Source: Phylloscopus collybita
Taxonomy: Eukaryota > Chordata > Aves > Passeriformes > Phylloscopidae
Length of the DNA: 64,000 nucleotides
Direction: 5' to 3'
Assembly (NCBI GenBank): GCA_027886175.1
Contig: JAJNNQ010000137.1
Coordinates: 9,800,001-9,864,000, forward strand
Position 1 is the first letter of the stretch, and each line of letters begins with the position of its first letter. Shown here piece by piece: positions 49,301 through 60,862 of the stretch. The translations under genes were made by a program, and so were the position numbers. A model generated the notes under the pieces. It made no database searches, was not told the origin of the DNA, and was given only the letters and a program-made list of their open reading frames with translations.

Positions 49301-52300
49301 TTTAAAGTGTAGTAAGTGGATTGAGCAAAATATCTTTATGTGATCTGTATGTGCCCTATGTTTCACATTGTTTAAGGTTTTTAGCCTCTACTTTCAGCAT
49401 GATAGTGGAAATGTTCATAATACTTGGACCATAGCATGTACTCATCCTTTGCACATTGTGTACTGCCTGACAACTGGGGAAGAGGGGGTGCAGACACAGA
49501 AAACTCCTGCCAAATTGTCTGGGAATTCCCAAATTTAACTTCAACATTTTCTGCCACCAGTGAGACCCAAACCCAGAATCTGGCAAAGCCAGATTCTTCC
49601 CTCTGTTATAATTAGGAGTAACTTCTCTAAGATTGAAACTGATGACTTGAGTTGAGCTCTGTAGTCAACAGCCAGCATGGCCTGTATAAGTCCAGTATGT
49701 TTCTATCTAAATTTTTAGGTCTATTTTTTTACTCAGGTCTGCTTGTCATATATTATAAGTGAATATTATCCTCTTGTAGTTTATGACAACAATGACTTTA
49801 AATCCTACTGTATTTCCAGTAAATAATATTCTTGCATTTTTGAGTGCTGCTGATTTACTGGTTCTCTGATTTGGTCCTCTGAAAGCCACACAGAAGTGTG
49901 AAACTGACATTGCCTTGGAAATAAAAGGGAAGAGCCACCCCATTCCAGTTGAGAGGAGATGGATTTGTATGAAGATCTGTATCTACCTTCAAAAGATAAA
50001 CACTGAAAATTGCAGCATCTTCAGTGATGAAGGGTCATTGTCAACAATTTGAGCAATGATTGTTGCTAAATAAATTTAACATAGAACTCAGTGAAACAAG
50101 ATTATTCATAAAGTACTTACAGTTGGTTTACTTGTGCTCGGAGTTTTCCAGAACAAACAGTGAAGTTTGTTATTACAAGACTACAAATGACCCAAATCAT
50201 CTTTCCTTACGAGAAATGAGAGCTAGCTGCCATGCCTAAGTACATTTATCAGCCAAGAGAACTTTTTTTTAATTTTATTTTTATTTTTTCCAAATATCAC
50301 AACTTTCCAGTCAGCTATGACACATCAACAAAATCAGTTCTTGTCATTTATGTACCCATGGTGAACAGGAGTTTTAGAGAGAAAACCTACCCCGTACATC
50401 AGCCAGCTACTTTTTTTAATGCATCATCTTTACTGCATGAGTTTGTTCAATTAATTTTTAAGTAAATCTACATATCCATATTAATACAGCTTTAAAAAAT
50501 TAATGGAATTTGAAGGCAGAGGCTACCTACAGATCAAGTCTGAAAAATCTTGACTAATTATTTTGTGTATGATCTGTAACTACAGTCTGAGCTATCTATT
50601 AGAAAGATCCAGTTTCTTTCCTAGAAAATATTGAATTTCAATTCTATATGGAGAATCTTCAGTCGTGGAATCCGTACTGTCCATGGGAAATTTTCTTTCT
50701 TGCTCAAAATTACTATCTTTATTTTTAGTTTAGAATAAACTTTTTAATAAAAAGGAAATACAAACATAATTTTCTGATATAAAAACAAACAGAACACTCA
50801 ACCAATACAAAAACCTCTATTTTATTGCTTAATAGAAATTTGAATGCCTAATTTCCTTCTTCTGTGACAAAATAAAAGGGTATCATACTGTCACATACCA
50901 GAACAGAATTAAATACAAGAGACTCATGTTTTCACTTCTACTCAAGCTTGAGTTCCCAGTTACTGTGCAAATTGGACCTATGACCTTTCCTTATTTCCTT
51001 GAACACACCTCTCTTGGATTTCTGGCTGTTAGGTATTACTTAGCTTAATACAGATTCACACAATACTTTTGCTAAATCTGGGTCATGGTACCAAGGATCA
51101 TTTTCTGAACAGATCTCTTAACTTCAAACCCTTCAGTCTGCTCCCTTTGGCCAGATAGCTTATTTCAAGTTAAATACCACGTATTTAGAACAAAACCCTA
51201 GATCAAAACTCCTAAACAGACTATGAAAATTTTCAGACTTCCAAGCTGGTACCCAACAAACAAGCTCTTCCAGCTTGTGCAGCCCTTTTACCTTGTACAC
51301 CAGCCTTTAAAAAAACAATGTTTTCAGCTACATAGAAAAGGAGGCAAGGTCTAACTTGGTGCTTTATCTTCTAGGCATGTGTTTGACAAGCCTTGGCAGT
51401 CAGTGTTGTATGTTTCTTCTCAATGCTTTTGTGCATCACATCTGTAAAATACACATTTCTCAAAAATCATTATAAATTAGTCTGAAATCACACAGGAATA
51501 AAAAGCTTACAAGGCCCCATATAATCCCATTGCTGCCCTGACACACCTCATGTGCTGTGTCCATCAAACTGTGCTTAGTGATACTTGGAATATCCTCTGG
51601 AAGAGCTCCCATCTGTTTAACACCAAGGTGCCTGTTCTGCCTTCATAAAAAGCTGATCTATGTGATCACATTTTATGAAAAGGTTACCTTCCTAGAACTC
51701 CTAGACTCATATAACAATCTTCTGATACTTCAGCTGTCTACAGCAGAGATCTTTAGATATTGTAGTCTTAAGACCACTTCCAACATGTAAAGCTTTTTTT
51801 TTTTGTTTGTTTTCTAAGGGAAATTTAAGATCTTTCTCTTGAACCCAAAGGAGTTCCACTACACCTAAGATTTGTGCAGTTGCCATAGCATGAAATTGTG
51901 ATCCTATTCAGTAGCTAAAAAAAGCAACTGATTTTGGAAAATGTAAAGAAAATAATTCCCATTTGAAAAGAACAAAAACCCACCAAGTTTTTGTTATTTT
52001 AATTATGTAAAGAATTAAATAACAGGGTGTACATACAGGTTGTACTGTAACAGTCATAGAAATGTAAAGGGATAGAAGACCCAATTTTCAATATATACAT
52101 ATGAAATTAACCTATACCTGTGATAAGAGGCAACTGTTATGATAAGAGGCTGGAATGAGATTAGGATATTTTCTGACAGATTTTCTGTTTTCTCGCCAGA
52201 AGCAACCAGGTACTAAACCAGGGAACAGACCAGCCTAAAAATAGCTGCAGAAACAATGTAAGATGGTTTTCAGAGGCTGAATGCAATGAACATGGCAATC

Positions 52301-54774
52301 TTCAATACCTGAAGTTTTTTAACTCTTGGAGGATGAGAAAGAAGTACTCATAAAAGATGCACCAAGTTTCTCAGACATAAGAAAACTAATGTAAATTGCC
52401 ATTTTTGTCTGATATTGACATAAATACATGTAAAATGCATCATAATGGCCTGTTTTATTTAAAAATGGACTATGTAACTAGCCATAAGTATTCTTTAGCC
52501 AAATTGAATATTACAAGTTGGGATTTGGCTGGTTTGTGAGCACTTCATATTTAGACTGTCCTATTCAGACTGGCCAAAATACATGCTTACTTGCTGGAAA
52601 TGTGTTTTACTTTCTGTAAAAATATGAGCTCTTGTGGAGGTAAGAAAGCACTTTCCTTTGTGTCAGAAATTTCTTGAAGATTTTTAAAACTCCTGGGCCT
52701 TATTTCCCTTTTGCAAACAATGAAGTGAAACAGGCAGAGCTCCATGGCAACGGGTGGAGGGCAGCAGCTTCATCTGGAGATGTGGAAATGGATGTGTTCG
52801 CAACAGCAATGCAAAACTGCTGGACTTTACTAATGTCCAAAAGAAAATGCTGCCAACAACTTCTCAAAATTGATGACTCTCCATTACCATTTCTCCTCTA
52901 TTTATTAATTGCTATCCCTTATCTGAGTGGTCAGATAAGTCAAAGGCCAATAATTCCTGTTCTGTCTTATAGAAGAAAATACAGACAGACAAATTAAAAA
53001 AAAATCCGTCTCTGCAATCATCTGAAATCTATTTCATTATGGTTTTATTGTATCTAATGATTTGTTAATGATATATCTGACATGATAAAAACACCTACCT
53101 ACAATTTGAGAGTCACTGTGTGGGATTAGATTACAGCCTAAGGGGCAATGTCAGATAGCACTGGGTGTCTTCAAGATCCATATCTGAAAACCTCCAAAAT
53201 TTTTGAGCTTCTAATCAAATTCAGATTATAAAAGTAAAGCTTAATTCCTGGAAATCCATGGGCTGCCAGAGATCTGAACAGGTATCAAAACTGCAAGGAA
53301 GGCACATTTATGAGACTTAGGTGCTTTCATACCTGAGGCTCTGCTAAGACACAAACATACAAGGGCACATACAGCATTTTCTGTCTAAACACAGTTATTG
53401 CATTGCTACACTGCTTTGGCTGTTATTAAAGGTTCCTTGTACAGCTTCCACAAACTTTATTGTAGATGCTTTCTATATGAGTATGCTTTAGGAACTGTGA
53501 AATCATAACTTATGGTCTTTTTTGCTGATTGTGTATCTTCAACTAATTATAAGAAAGTTGATATATGCTTGAGAATCAAAATGGAACTAGAAAAGTAGCA
53601 TGTCCCTTCACACTTTCGATTCTGACATATTCAAATTCATCAAGCTGAAAATACCTCCAATTCCACTGGGTGTCTCCTTCTTTCAAAGGAATTGCATCCA
53701 TAAATTACAGTCTTATTAATAAAATAAATAAAGCAGTGATCTAATGGTCCTTGGTTCCATCTTTTTTCTTACTCCATAAATTGATGTATAAACTTATTTA
53801 ACAATTTTAGACTTCAAAATGGAACTGCTCTTATTCTGTGCTTAAAATGATCAAATAAGAAATTTGGTCCTTAAGGAACGGTGTAACTGAAGAAATAATT
53901 AGTTATTTACTTCTTTTTGTATTGCACAATTTTTGAGGATTAAGAGGATTTCAAATGGAAAGCTGACTGTATCTCTGAAGTGGCTGTCTATTAGCTGATT
54001 GTAAAGGTAGCTCTTTAGATTTTATAAGGTAAATCATTTGGTGCTGCTCTAGGTTCAATGGTTTTCCTAAGTCAGTGGGGAAATTCCAGCATATGAGAAG
54101 TGAGAAAACACAGGTTTAAAATGCTGTCTCAAAAAATTCATCATCATTAATGCTTGAGAAAGATGCACATCTGGAAAGATGTCCCCACAAAAATTATGTG
54201 GAAATTGCTTTCATATAGGTTTGAGTGATTTCTTCACATAATCTTATTTATGCTGTTCCCTTTGGGAAATGGAGAAAAACGTTAGTGTTCAATCCATCTA
54301 GAAACATATTCTCCTGTAATAGGATTGCTGCAGTTTCTTTTAATGCTCTTGAGCATTCTCCACTGCCTGACTAGCACATTAAAGGAGCTAGAAATATAAT
54401 TTAATCCAGGTATGGATTAAACTGTTAATCGAGTTCTTAGCTAACAGTTTGGGCTCAACTGCAATGTAAAGTTAATTTGAATATATTTACCTGATAATTT
54501 AGTTAATCAGCTAAATTAGAGCATATTATTTTTTTAAAAATGCATAAAGTAGTTCAGAACATTGAATTTCATTGTACCATGTTTTACCTATACATTTCAG
54601 TAGTACCATGTTTCACCTGTGTATGCTGTGGCTGAGATTGCAATAGGGCAAAGCAAAATCAGCATTAATATGCACATGAAGAATATTCCACCCAATCTTG
54701 ACAAATATTTTAATGCTATATGACAGCATGTTAATTATTAGGTGGCAGGGATTTCATCAGCATGACAGCCACGT
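49301..54774. other. Unique AT-rich DNA with a possible regulatory patch
   Basis: No gene was recognised; the longest frame is 107 codons (52674-52997). A 19-base-period duplication of tgataagaggc occurs at 52121-52150. A half-palindromic ccatggcaac (RFX-like half site) lies at about 52742-52751. At 54395-54520 there are clustered homeodomain-type motifs, reported separately. The tail of a very old CR1 may lie near 51740-51790 (agatcttta...cacttccaacatg), but too little remains to call it. Confidence 0.5.
54395..54520. promoter_or_regulatory. Candidate cluster of paired inverted homeodomain-like motifs
   Basis: Two perfect inverted repeats of homeodomain-type words lie within about 120 bases. 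The first is tttaatcc (54400-54407) facing ggattaaa (54414-54421), with a 6-base spacer; TAATCC is the core bound by K50 homeodomains such as OTX, PITX and GSC. The second is taatttag (54495-54502) facing ctaaatta (54511-54518) around ttaatcag. A further gttaatcg lies between them (about 54424). AT-rich DNA produces TAAT words often, so this is a hypothesis only. Confidence 0.2.
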
Positions 54775-55425
54775 GTAGGCCAGAAGGACAAAAATCTACA
54801 CATGAGCAAGCAATGAATGATTGCAGCCCAGACAAACAAAAAAATCCTGGGTTGCATCCACAGCAGAGGGGGCAGCAGGGTGAGGGAGGTGACTCTGCCC
54901 CTCTGCTCAGCTCTGGTGAGACCCCACCTGCAGTGCTGCACCCACCTCTGGGGTCTGCAGGACCAGAAAAACATGGACCTGTTAGACCAGGTCCAGAGGA
55001 GGGTCACAAAAATGAGCAGTGGTCTGGAGACAGGCTGATTGCTCAGCCTGGAGAGGAGAAGGCCCTGGGGAGATCGTATTGTTGCTTTTCAGTGCTTATA
55101 GGGGGCTTGCAAGAAAGGTGAAGACAAACTCTTAAGCAGAGTCTGTTGTTTTAGCACAAGGGCTAATGCTTTTAAAATAAAAAGGTAATGATTTAGACTA
55201 AATATAAGGATATTTTTTTTTTTTTACAATGAGGTGGTGAAACACTGCAACAAGTTGCCCAGAGAGGTGATAGGTGTCCCCCTGGAAACCTTCAGCATTC
55301 AGGATCAGTTTGGATGAGGCTCTGAGCAGCCTGGTCCAGTGAAAAATGCTCCCATCCATGGAGGTTGGAACATGATGGTGTTTTAGGTGCCCTCCAACCT
55401 GAACCATTCCAGGATTCTATGACAG
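54775..55425 (+). mobile_element. CR1 LINE 3' fragment with ORF2 end, about 650 bp
   Basis: The longest CR1 in the window. It starts in the ORF2 C-terminus and continues through the complete 3' UTR: gattgctcagcctggagagg near 55039, aagttgcccagagaggtgat near 55252, ctctgagcagcctggtccag near 55320, ccaacctgaaccattccagg near 55394, and an 'attctatga' end. A T13 run (55213-55225) replaces the usual block just before the acaatgaggtggtgaaacac stretch. The segment 55080-55200 is the more AT-shifted part. It ends with the CR1 octamer-like tail and no poly(A). The left edge is approximate. Confidence 0.93.
54817..55038 (+). pseudogene. CR1 ORF2 C-terminal remnant
   Basis: A 73-codon open stretch reads ILGCIHSRGGSRVREVTLPL, then CSALVRPHLQCC and later LLDQVQRRVTKM, the conserved C-terminal signature of CR1 ORF2 (reverse transcriptase tail). 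The frame stops early, after GLETG, where the family continues into an LSYEERL-like stretch. The start codon chosen by an ORF finder here has no meaning: the element is 5'-truncated and this is the inside of a former long protein. There is no selection to keep it open. Confidence 0.88.
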
Positions 55426-56264
55426 GACTGAAAAGCATTTCTGCATGCACATGCATACAAAATCAACGTGCTGCGCTGCTTGCTCTGCATATTTATATAT
55501 TGCAATGCCTGTCTACAATGCTTATTTCAAGCCATAATTGCTCAGTGTCCACCTGCGGAGGACCATGACTCAATGCCAGGTGTCATCTCACGCGGTGTTT
55601 ACACTTGCATGCTGTCCATCTTGGGAAGTTATTTTTCATCCCCAGCACCTGCATTCAAAGATGTCTAGCCAGTAAATAATTTTTGCTCATCCTGCACAGG
55701 ACTACTGAAAAATATGTTATTGTAAGCAAGTTCCGGAATAAGCATAATACTTTTCTGAAAGTGGATTTTGCAGGCATTGCTGGGAATTGAGGTAGAAAAA
55801 ATCTACCAGCCTGGATTTCACAAGAGGACAAAGAATGTTTCTGAGGCACATACTGTAAATCTGCTTTCTGTTTCCCTGCAGATACCTTTACAGATAAATA
55901 AAAACACATGCTAGAGCTACATGATACACTCTTGTTTCACTTAATAAATCTAGTTTAAGTTTACTTATCTTATAAAATATAGGATTAGTATAGGAAATAC
56001 AGGGTTTTTCACATAGTGAATTGACACCTAAAATGCAAAGAATGCATTACACAATGCATTTCTAATTAACTTCTTGGGACAGAAGATTGATCTACACGCC
56101 AATGGCACTCTGATGATTTTAATTCAGCTTATCTTGTCACTTCCATATCCTCTTTAAAACAGTTTCTAACCACTGAGCTGAAAAATAGATCAAAAGAAAT
56201 CAAGATAATAAAACAATAGCCTAAATATTTATCTTGTTTAAATGATTCTTTCCTCCAGGAAAGG

Positions 56265-56285
56265 AAAAAAAAAAAAAAAAAAAAA
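56265..56285. repeat. Run of 21 A
   Basis: A pure A run followed by an A-rich aagaggg-aaaaaaaa stretch to about 56300. No retroposon body or clear target-site duplication is seen. Confidence 0.9.
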
Positions 56286-57833
56286 GAGGGAAAAAAAAGA
56301 TTAAAAAATAACAAGTATCCTTTCAAAGAAAAACAGTAAAAATGAAAGTAGATCACTTCCTTTTATTCATAAAATTAGTGTGACTGTGATTGCCTTTTCT
56401 CTATTTCCCAAGCAGCCCACTTGCAGACAGTATGGAAAACTAGAATTGAAAGAGGACATTTCACAGACATTTTGCAAACACTGTGAAAATGCAATGAATC
56501 CTTCTTGACAATGTTGTATCACATACTTGGACAACTATTGACAGTTTGATTCAGATCCTTGCTCTGAATCCAGCAGAGTACATTCCATTTGCATCCCAAA
56601 AATGTATTGGATGTCAATAGCAATAAAGCTCAGCATGTCCTTCTTTAATGTATACATGTAAATTAACTTTTTTCATATTTTAAGCTAAGATCTGAAAGTA
56701 GGGCTCTTTTCTTTGCTCAGTGTTTAAGTTATTAATGTGTAAAGTAGCATCCTGCCGTTTCCTGAAATAGCCTATCATGTAGAGGCTGAAGTTGTTTTTT
56801 TTTTTCCTGTAGTGAAAGATAAATGAATGAAACTTCCCTTGAACTAAGGAAAGAGTAGTCATCTCCAATATTATAATGTTGTATTAAACTGGCATACTGC
56901 TCTAATACAACAGTACTAGAACTCTGATTGAGGAATAGGTGATGACTTAACCTTTGCTCCTCTCGAACAAAAAAATTAAAAAGTAACTCAAATGTTTTTA
57001 ATTTTTTTAAGTCATGTATGGTTTCACCACATGGCCGGCATGTAAACTACTGAAAAATAAAGTGATCCCTATCCTGCTATAAAGTCAAAACCCCAGCATG
57101 CTGCTACTCAGAAAACTGCTCTGTAAAATCTGCATTATGAGGCTCTGTATTTATTGCCTCAGGAATTGCAGAGAAAGCTTTTTTAGGTATTTCCTAAGTG
57201 TCAGTCCTGGAAGCCATGAGAGCTGCTTTGATTTCTTTCTGACTTATACAATAACAATAGCATTAAAGACTCTGTCAAGCCAAGCCTACTGGGAACACCT
57301 TTCTCTCTTCAATTTCTGCCTCCAATTTAAAGCAGGAAAGTATAAAACTGAAGACAGAATATGGTGTTGTAACTGAAAATTTGCTCAGATCCTCAGATTG
57401 TAAAACAAAACATGACTCCTTTTTCCATAGACATTCACACTTCAATGACCACTTCACTGATGACCAAAAGATCATTTTTGTCACATATATGTTCAGCTCT
57501 AAATTATTATGAACAGGTATATTAGGTTTTGAAAGAAACATTTTCTGATGTTTTAGTATGAGGGTTCATACATCAAATACTATCTGGAAAAAATCTATCT
57601 GTAAGCATAGTGACTGGGAAAAGTTGAATACCATCATAAATATTTTTACAAATGTTTTATAGGTCATAAATACATCACATATTTGTGTCATTTGTGCATA
57701 CTATGATTTCATATTAAACTTTTTCCCTAAACTTCAAGGGTCCTTTAAGCCTCATCATGTGGTCAAAAGTATAATCTTAATCAGCAGTTGTGTTAAAGAG
57801 AATTTAGAGTCTGCACAAGAACCTGGACACAAC

Positions 57834-57906
57834 CAATGATGAACAAATCATGTTCATCATTGATCAGTGTTCATCATCAGAGAATGATGAAGGCACCAAG
57901 GTGCCT
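57834..57906. repeat. Cluster of short perfect inverted repeats
   Basis: The arms caatgatgaac (57834-57844) and gttcatcattg (57852-57862) pair exactly over 11 bp with a 7-base loop. Nearby, ttcatcat recurs at about 57870 and aatgatgaa at about 57883, and aggcacc-aa-ggtgcct (57891-57906) is a second perfect inverted repeat with 7-bp arms. No gene context is seen. Confidence 0.85.
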
Positions 57907-58203
57907 GATGCAGTCTGGAACAATGAAACAGAAATGAGGAATGTGGTGTCCTTCCTTTCACATCTCACAACACAAAGAGCTCAAACTCAGAACAAGAACA
58001 TGAGAAGACAGCTAAGAGAGCCAGGGAGGACAAGTGTGCAAGGGGAACATTGAAGTGAGTGAGGGTGAAAATTACCAGTAAAGGAGAGATTTTATATCTG
58101 AGTAGATCCAGAAGGATTAGGAGATTGAATAAAATAGCTAGATTGGAGAGGAAATGCAGGCTATTGAATCTGAGGTTGGGAAAAAAACAAACCAGACCAA
58201 AAA

Positions 58204-58226
58204 ACAACAACAGCAACAACAACAAC
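58204..58226. repeat. CAA trinucleotide repeat
   Basis: About seven CAA units with one CAG interruption, following an A-rich stretch. Confidence 0.85.
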
Positions 58227-60785
58227 CCCACCAAACATGTATTTAGGTAAAATTTGCTTTTTCAACTATATCTTACATACAGTACACACCATATATGCAA
58301 TGAGTAGTCAGAAACAGTCAGGTTTGAGGTTTAGTCTGACTGAAAAATCTGGTATAAATGGCTAATCTGAAATTAGTTATCCTTATTTCTCCTTAGAGGC
58401 ACTGCCTTGCTGTTTTGGGTCAACTGAACAGTGATTTCCCTTTGCCTGTGTCAGAAGACCTTGCTCTGGGAAGAATATTGATTCACAAAAATGCTGCAGC
58501 CTAAGAAGTCTCATGTCATCCTACTTCATTTATATATATATTTAGGTCAATTGAATAGAATGTATCATTAACCCACAATACACCAAAACATGCACTGAAC
58601 TTGGAAAGCAGATTGAGTTCTTTGAAGGGAATGTAAATGCACTCATGTTTGAATAAAAGCACCTGCTAAAGCACTCTAAGAAAAATGTGTTTTGCGTTTC
58701 ACTCTTTTTCCTCTCCACTGTCCAGTTTGCCAAAGTTATTACATTTGTTATCTACATTATCAACAGTTGTTAAAACAGACACATAGGAATGGAATTTATC
58801 ATACTCTCAATTCCCTACAAGAATTAAACAATGTGTAATACTTTTCTTTTTTCCAGGGTCTTTGTCATTCTGATATCACCATTAAACTATCTGAATTAAC
58901 AGATATGCAAGCTAAAGTTAATTTATATGATAAACACATCATCTATCAGAGTTTAAAATTTCTATTAGGAGCCCTTACATGACAAACAATTCTTGTGTGT
59001 GTGTTGGAAGTTCAAAAGTATAAATTTCATCTGTTTGTTTAAGAGATCTTGTGCTTTGTCAAGGTCATCAGTGAAAAATACTAGACACAGAAGATATTGG
59101 TATTTATGATCTCTTCCATCTATTTTATACAAATATGAACTCAGTAATCATAAACAATCTTATAATTCTGTTCTCATTTATTCCAGCTTTATGAAAATCT
59201 GCTTCCATGGAATTTAGTAAAACAAATAAATTATACTGACATAAAGTCCTAGAAACATGGCAAACCATCTCACTCTTTCCTGAGATCTGATATACCTAGA
59301 CATTAATTAATGGGGACATTGCTCTAATTCCTTAGCAGAAAAACTTAGTTAATTTTTTTAACATTTTTTATCATCCTTGACATAGTGTCTCCATAAAAGA
59401 AAGCAATGTATCCTATATGAACTTTTAAAGAAGGAAATACACTGGAATTGAATAATTTCTTGAAAGTTAAGATTCTCAGCCACTGTATTACTACTACTTT
59501 TTAGTACTAAAGTATAGTTTCCCCCTATCATATTTCCTATTCACTTTTTTTATCTTACCTGAATCAAGTCAACCTTCAGCCATACAGAAATTTTATTTAG
59601 TTAAGTGGTTTACTTTAGCATATGCCTCTTTCAATGTTTAACTATTTCACAGCAAATATATTACCTTGAATCTTAATGAACTATGTGTCCTATTTTTTTT
59701 TCTCCAGAAAGTAGTCACTTAGAACTGCAGGATGCAATTTTACTGAAACTTGAATAAATTAACCATAGTTGCATTTTGCATTGTTGTCCATTATAGAAAA
59801 ATTTATGTGAACTTTATAAAGGAGATTTTCCTTGTCTTTTTGTGCAGTTCTGGTGTTCATATAGAACCTTTAATTGCTGGACTTAGTGAATCTGTAGTAT
59901 AATCTTATGCATTGACTGTTTATGCTTATAGGCTTTCCAAATTGCAAAGTAAAACCCATTAACTTGAGCTAAAGCTAGTAATGAGCATAATTTAGATTAA
60001 ACACACCTTATTTCAGACCTCAGGTGAGGGAAGAATATGCACAGTCAGCTCCTGTTGCACAGCTGATGAGTGGAAACTCATTAAGATGAAATTACTGTTG
60101 GCTGTGTGACAAGACCTGAGGGAATTCTTTCAGGCAGTACCAGGCGGTAACCCTTTGCATACCTCTTTAATTTCAAAAATAGTTTGAAAGAAACTAAAAG
60201 GGTTACTCAACAATGTTGAGCATGAGGAAAATTGTAAGAAAAAATCAGGAGTGGAAATGGAATAGGAATATTTTTTTTCCAAAGAGAATATATTTAGAAA
60301 CTCAAGGAGTTGAGATGATATTTTCCCCCTTCCAGACAGCTCTCTATGAAAACATGTACTTTTTACAATATGTAACATCATGCCACAGAGCTCAATTATC
60401 TACTACCTATTTAGAAAGAAACAAAAGAGACCATTAATATTTTATGTAGTAGCCTTTGAAGAAATTACCTTATAAAGCCAAAGCTTTATAACTTCAGAAT
60501 AAAGTCTCTTGCAATTCACTTTAAATATTCTGTGGAATCTGCAGCATGACTAGTACATTAAGCTGTTCCTAACCTAGAACTCAGATGGACAGTTGTAGAA
60601 TTGTCAGATTTTTTGGTAATTTTAAAGCATTTTGTTTGTAGAAAACCATGAGGAGTTTTAGGGGGTTTGATTGTTTAAGAATTCTGTGTTGTACGCTTAC
60701 AAACTTACTTGATCTAATATGCTTTTTCATAGCAGGATAATTCCCAATAGTTAAAAGGGCAAAAGAAAATCATACTAGTTGTTCT

Positions 60786-60862
60786 AAGTCTGGGGGTTTT
60801 TTGGGGGTGGTGGTGTTTTTGTTTGTTTGTTTGTTTGTGGGGTTTTGTTTCTTTGTTTTAAT
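60786..60862. repeat. G/T-rich repeat with GTTT units
   Basis: Two GGGGG runs and two GGTGG words are followed by four or five GTTT units, a GGGG run and more T-rich sequence. The runs ggggg, ggggg and gggg could support a G-quadruplex on the plus strand. The overlapping 60-codon frame is a composition artefact. Confidence 0.88.

Larger units (their letters stand above)
55426..60785. other. Unique AT-rich DNA, no gene recognised
   Basis: No gene or classified transposon was seen. Notable small structures are a 21-A run at 56265-56285, a group of short inverted repeats at 57834-57906, a CAA run at 58204-58226, and a 9-bp hairpin at 60470-60491 (ttataaagc facing gctttataa). Open frames are at most 92 codons and unrecognised. 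Confidence 0.55.

Noticed and set aside
51740..51795. agatcttta...cacttccaacatg resembling a CR1 tail
   Set aside because: Too short and diverged, and no octamer tail follows.
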